Positions 6,087 through 8,702 of a stretch of 8,702 bases of DNA are shown in pieces. A program made the position numbers and the translations under genes. How positions within the stretch are numbered: the stretch's first letter is position 1; every line of letters begins with the position of its first letter. The DNA is taken from contig JASEIE010000166.1 of the NCBI GenBank assembly GCA_030024065.1, positions 1-8,702 on the forward strand, in the 5' to 3' direction. The notes under the pieces were generated by a model. That model had not been told where the DNA came from, made no database searches, and saw only the letters and a program-made list of their open reading frames with translations. The stretch comes from Thermodesulfobacteriota bacterium (lineage in GTDB: Bacteria > Desulfobacterota > BSN033 > UBA1163).

Positions 6087-7106
6087 CTATTTCTTTCTTA
6101 CCGTCTTGATGAAGGCGAACACCTCATCCATAAACTCCGCACCAATCTTGATTCGGAACTGTTCATAAACAGGTTTGGTCCTTTCTCTAAATTCCTCAAA
6201 CGCCTTTGGGCTCAAGGAATTCACCTTCACACCCTTTTCCTCCAACAGTCCCTGGGCCTTGTCCTCAAATTTGGCTTGTTCCTTCCTTGCCCAGAGCAAG
6301 GCCTCCGCCGCAGTCTCCTTGATCATCTTCTGTTCTTCAGGAGTGAAGGAATCGAACAGTTTTTTAGACATGATGAGCGGAGCGGTTTCATAGTAATGAT
6401 TTGTCTGAGAGGCATATTTGGCAAGTTCGTAGAGCTTGAGATGGTAGCCCAGACCGTAGGTTGTGGAAATTCCGTCGACGGTCCCCTGCTTAAGGCCGAT
6501 CAGACACTCACTCCAAGCAATCGGTGTACCAATGGCTCCCATATAGGTCATGGTGGAGACATCCAGAGGCGTTTCCACGGTACGAATCTTCAGCCCTTTG
6601 AGGTCTTTTGGCTTTGTAATGGGTCTGACATTATTCCAGATGCCGCGGAAGGACCAGGTCGACCAACCGAGACCCACCAATCCTTTGTCCTCCAGCATTT
6701 TGAAGAGTTTCTGGCCAATAGCCCCATCCAGAAAGGCATTAACCTCATCGTGATTGTTAAAAAGATAGGGCATGGCAACCATAGAGTACTGGGGGATGAG
6801 AGTGGCCAAGACCGAACCACTTACAATGCCTGCATCGAGGGTACCCAGTCGGCAACCTTCGATCATTTCGCGGTCACCTCCCATCACTGCACGGCCGATG
6901 ACTTTTACGGTGATCTTGCCGCCAAAACGCTCCTCAATCACTGCCTTCCATTTATCGAGGCTTTGATGGATGGTTGTTTCAGGAAGGGCAACTGTGGCAA
7001 CGCGAATTTCTTTGGCATCCACAGGTTTTACAAGGAAAAAAGCCGTCAGAAAAATCCCACACAAACCCACTATCCATAACACTGTGAACATCTTTTTCAT
7101 CTTCAT
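6087..7106 (-). CDS. dctP: TRAP transporter periplasmic solute-binding protein DctP
   Basis: This 339-residue protein is the extracytoplasmic receptor that captures a carboxylate and delivers it to DctQM. The N-terminus MKMKK is followed by a hydrophobic core (about 6-26) and a likely signal peptidase site after A31 (KPVDA before KEIRVA). The mature part is a DctP fold: MGGDREMIEGCRLGTLDAGI (75-94), the GLKIR segment with R175, the family arginine that pairs with the substrate carboxylate, and GLKQGTVDGIST (204-215). I chose ATG at 7106 because AAGGAGGAGGAG (7109-7120) directly precedes it. An upstream in-frame ATG at 7145 would put this site inside the coding sequence as a Gly-Gly-Gly run. 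The gene follows the AbfD-like gene by 63 bases. No lipobox is evident. The substrate is probably an organic acid, but its identity cannot be inferred. Confidence 0.93.
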   Translation of the reverse strand: MKMKKMFTVLWIVGLCGIFLTAFFLVKPVDAKEIRVATVALPETTIHQSLDKWKAVIEERFGGKITVKVIGRAVMGGDREMIEGCRLGTLDAGIVSGSVLATLIPQYSMVAMPYLFNNHDEVNAFLDGAIGQKLFKMLEDKGLVGLGWSTWSFRGIWNNVRPITKPKDLKGLKIRTVETPLDVSTMTYMGAIGTPIAWSECLIGLKQGTVDGISTTYGLGYHLKLYELAKYASQTNHYYETAPLIMSKKLFDSFTPEEQKMIKETAAEALLWARKEQAKFEDKAQGLLEEKGVKVNSLSPKAFEEFRERTKPVYEQFRIKIGAEFMDEVFAFIKTVRKK

Positions 7107-7108
7107 CT

Positions 7109-7120
7109 CTCCTCCTCCTT
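7109..7120 (-). promoter_or_regulatory. Ribosome binding site deciding the dctP start
   Basis: AAGGAGGAGGAG on the minus strand is one of the strongest such sites in the window and sits right before the ATG at 7106. It favours that start over the ATG codons at 7145 and 7139, which would add 11 to 13 residues before the signal peptide. Confidence 0.75.
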
Positions 7121-7134
7121 TCTTTAATTGTTTA

Positions 7135-7148
7135 GCCATGATCATGGC
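7135..7148. promoter_or_regulatory. 14-base perfect palindrome GCCATGATCATGGC upstream of dctP
   Basis: The palindrome lies in the 63-base gap between the dehydratase-like gene and dctP and covers the two alternative upstream ATG codons. Next to it a 9-base direct repeat, GGCCTTCCT, occurs at 7146-7154 and 7159-7167. It could be an operator, but a 14-base palindrome of this composition may be chance. Confidence 0.25.
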
Positions 7149-7169
7149 CTTCCTTCCTGGCCTTCCTCC

Positions 7170-8606
7170 CTAATCCTCAATGCAGGCCAGGCGTTTCGCG
7201 CAGTTCTTCTTGTAATCGATATCCGACTCCCGGAATATTGTGATCCGGTGGGCTGCCGGTGAACCTCCGCCATGAATATCAGAGATCATGTCCGCACTCT
7301 CCATGGCCATCTTCTCAACCAGTCGGAGCATCTTGATCCTTTTCTCAACCGGCACACCTGTAGCGCCCTTTAAATATTTTTTCAAAAGTTCACCGATCTC
7401 AGGATTTTCGAAATCCCTGTCAGAAGGCAGGTCTGCCACAAAACCACCGGCGATATCGATCATCAGGCGAGTGGCTTCGGCCATCTCCTTCCCCTCATGA
7501 ATCTTGGAGGCATTGGCCAAAACCGGATCGATAAAATAGGTCCCCGAAGGTTCTTTCTTTCCCTCATAGGAGGCCGCCAGGCTACAACCATAAAGGGTCT
7601 CCGCCATATGAATCATGTTGATCACCTTCTCCTTGTGGTGGCTCACCTTTGATGTTCCGTTATATTCTATCATCATCAGGGCGGCGCCGGTCATGGCATC
7701 GATCTTTCCCGATTTACAGCCGCCATGAGATTGACGGTGAAAGGCAGAAAAGCGATTCACCATCTCTCCTGCAAATTCAACTTCTCTAAACATGAAGACC
7801 CGGTCCCATGGCACCAGCACCTCATCAAAGATGAGGGTTGGACAGTACTTGCTGTACCGGATATTTCCGCAATCGACTCCTTCGATCTCGCGGGTGTCCA
7901 TCGAATTTCTTCCCACCACATGAATGAGATTCTTTGTGTCGGAAGGGATGGCAAAGGCCAGGGCATAATCCTCATCCCCCTTCCCCATCGCACGCGTTGG
8001 AAGAGCAATCACCTCATGGCAACTGACCGACCCGGTCTGGTGGGCCTTGGCCCCTCTGACGACGATCCCTTCTTTGGTCTGGTCGACGACGCGGAGGTAC
8101 ATATCCTTATCCGGCTGTTCATGGGGGCCCAGATTGCGGTCTCCTTTGACGTCAGTCACACTGGCATTCGCGGTCAGGTCATTGGCCTGCATGTATTTCA
8201 GGAATTCGTTGAAACGATTGTAGTATTGGGTCCCATATTTTTTATCGATGTCATAGGTCACAATCGACAAGGTGCAGAGACAGTCCAACCCCGTGCATCG
8301 CTGATGGCATGTCCCCACATATCCCCCCAGGGTCCGGTTGATCTTCACCCTCATGACCAGATCTTCGATCGATTGGGGAGGCAGGGTAAATCGATTAATG
8401 GGTTCTCCTGTCAAGGGAGACACGGTCGTCATGAGATTTTTGTACTTCTCATGTTGTGTAAGTTCATAGGTCGCCCCGGTTGCATTGATCCCCGCACGAA
8501 TTCTGGGATGATCCACCACATTCTCTATTTTCTTGCCAAACATATAGACCGTGGGTTTCAGTTTCCTCAAGCTCTTCAGATATTCCTCGAATGTTTTGAT
8601 GGACAT
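7170..8606 (-). CDS. 4-hydroxybutyryl-CoA dehydratase (AbfD)-like / 4-hydroxyphenylacetate 3-hydroxylase (HpaB)-family flavoprotein
   Basis: This 478-residue protein belongs to the acyl-CoA-dehydrogenase-fold family that includes AbfD (4-hydroxybutyryl-CoA dehydratase/vinylacetyl-CoA isomerase, FAD plus [4Fe-4S], radical mechanism) and the oxygen-using HpaB hydroxylases. All four AbfD cluster ligands are present with the right spacing: C100-x3-C104 in TCHQRC and H290-x6-C297 in HRQSHGGC. T191, corresponding to the AbfD threonine near FAD N5, is also present. HpaB hydroxylases lack the cluster, so this is on the dehydratase side. Residues corresponding to AbfD E257, Y296 and E455 appear to be C255, H294 and S442, so the reaction may differ. 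Extra cysteines lie at 109, 111, 196, 246 and 255. The start is ATG at 8606, behind GGGAGGAG (8611-8618); an upstream in-frame start at 8639 lacks such a site. It is the first gene of the cluster, and part of it is duplicated at the left edge. Confidence 0.88.
   Translation of the reverse strand: MSIKTFEEYLKSLRKLKPTVYMFGKKIENVVDHPRIRAGINATGATYELTQHEKYKNLMTTVSPLTGEPINRFTLPPQSIEDLVMRVKINRTLGGYVGTCHQRCTGLDCLCTLSIVTYDIDKKYGTQYYNRFNEFLKYMQANDLTANASVTDVKGDRNLGPHEQPDKDMYLRVVDQTKEGIVVRGAKAHQTGSVSCHEVIALPTRAMGKGDEDYALAFAIPSDTKNLIHVVGRNSMDTREIEGVDCGNIRYSKYCPTLIFDEVLVPWDRVFMFREVEFAGEMVNRFSAFHRQSHGGCKSGKIDAMTGAALMMIEYNGTSKVSHHKEKVINMIHMAETLYGCSLAASYEGKKEPSGTYFIDPVLANASKIHEGKEMAEATRLMIDIAGGFVADLPSDRDFENPEIGELLKKYLKGATGVPVEKRIKMLRLVEKMAMESADMISDIHGGGSPAAHRITIFRESDIDYKKNCAKRLACIED
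7316..7441. repeat. Partner of the left-edge partial duplication, within the AbfD-like gene
   Basis: These bases encode residues 390-430 of the dehydratase-like protein and align to window bases 1-126 with eight silent differences. This copy is inside the intact gene, so it is the structural reference for the duplicated piece. Confidence 0.95.
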
Positions 8607-8610
8607 CTCA

Positions 8611-8618
8611 CTCCTCCC
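8611..8618 (-). promoter_or_regulatory. Ribosome binding site deciding the AbfD-like gene start
   Basis: GGGAGGAG lies 4 bases before the ATG at 8606, with the GGAGG core 6 bases away. It places the start at MSIKTFEEYL and excludes the 11-codon longer version beginning at 8639. Confidence 0.75.
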
Positions 8619-8702
8619 TTTCAAAGTTCTTAAGCCCAAATTTCAAAATCCAAATGTCAAATGAATGACAAATGTCCTAATAGCAAAATACCTATCATTT
8701 AA
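8619..8702. other. AT-rich leader upstream of the operon with CAAATGTC repeats
   Basis: The right edge holds no gene. The plus strand has CAAATGTC at 8651-8658 and again at 8669-8676, an 18-base period, joined by AAATGAATGA. On the minus strand the same stretch gives a perfect -35-like TTGACA, but no -10 box of good quality follows at 16 to 18 bases, so I do not call a promoter. The operon promoter may lie here or beyond the edge. Confidence 0.4.

Noticed and set aside
6078..7079. Long plus-strand open frame (333 codons) opposite dctP
   Set aside because: The minus-strand frame is a clear TRAP binding protein with signal peptide and ribosome binding site. The plus-strand product has no recognisable motif and is a coding shadow.
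7170..8606. Oxygen-dependent 4-hydroxyphenylacetate 3-hydroxylase (HpaB) as the function
   Set aside because: HpaB monooxygenases lack the four [4Fe-4S] ligands that are all present here, and no HpaC-type flavin reductase is nearby.
7725..8633. Long plus-strand open frame (302 codons) opposite the AbfD-like gene
   Set aside because: It lies wholly over a conserved minus-strand enzyme with intact cluster ligands, and its product resembles no family.
8607..8639. Longer start for the AbfD-like protein (11 extra codons)
   Set aside because: The strong ribosome binding site at 8611-8618 would lie inside the coding sequence, and the shorter start begins like family members.
8655..8661. TTGACA on the minus strand as an operon -35 box
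   Set aside because: No -10-like hexamer follows at 16 to 18 bases; the nearest candidate, TTAAGA, is 21 bases away. The match may come from the repeat unit itself.
1..8702. CRISPR arrays, tRNA or rRNA genes, transposases and phage genes
   Set aside because: I looked for regular spaced repeats, tRNA-like folds and mobile-element proteins and saw none; only the single 126-base duplication stands out.

Overview
The window is one continuous minus-strand cluster from a bacterium of moderate GC content. It reads from the right edge (about 8606) to the left edge. The gene content is a radical-type 4-hydroxybutyryl-CoA dehydratase relative, a TRAP organic-acid transporter, and a flavoprotein/iron-sulfur pair of the glycolate or lactate oxidase type. 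This suits an anaerobic or facultative organic-acid or aromatic degrader, and I would guess Desulfobacterota or another deltaproteobacterial-type lineage. That placement is an inference from gene content only, as there is no marker gene.

Layout in transcription order: (1) an AbfD/HpaB-family FAD and [4Fe-4S] dehydratase-like enzyme (8606 to 7170); (2) TRAP solute-binding protein DctP (7106 to 6087); (3) a strong hairpin in the gap; (4) small permease DctQ (6026 to 5538); (5) large permease DctM (5515 to 4238); (6) a small cupin (4190 to 3834); (7) an unrecognised 284-residue protein built from two tandem copies of a His-rich module (3800 to 2946); (8) an FAD-binding dehydrogenase subunit (2933 to 1581, TTG start); (9) a two-[4Fe-4S], two-CCG-domain partner overlapping it by 4 bases (1584 to 400); (10) a 173-base AT-rich gap; (11) a chimeric reading frame running off the left edge (226 to before 1). 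Gaps between genes 1 and 9 are 12 to 63 bases, and every gene has a credible ribosome binding site, so this is probably one operon.

Proposed logic (inference): the TRAP system imports a carboxylate. The FAD/Fe-S pair oxidises it, or a hydroxy-acid derived from it, and passes electrons to the membrane or a soluble carrier. The AbfD-like enzyme does a dehydration or isomerisation, probably on a CoA thioester. The cupin and the tandem-repeat His protein are accessory factors of unknown role. No CoA ligase or CoA transferase, and no regulator, is visible in the window.

The most striking features are these. First, the left-edge frame joins the start of a malate/lactate dehydrogenase (Ldh_2 type) in frame to a 41-residue piece of the same AbfD-like protein encoded at the right end. 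The two DNA copies differ at 8 of 126 positions, all synonymous. Second, the 284-residue protein carries a duplicated HxHxxVxTSxHP motif. Third, the AbfD-like enzyme keeps all four cluster ligands but appears to have lost several catalytic residues of the characterised dehydratase.
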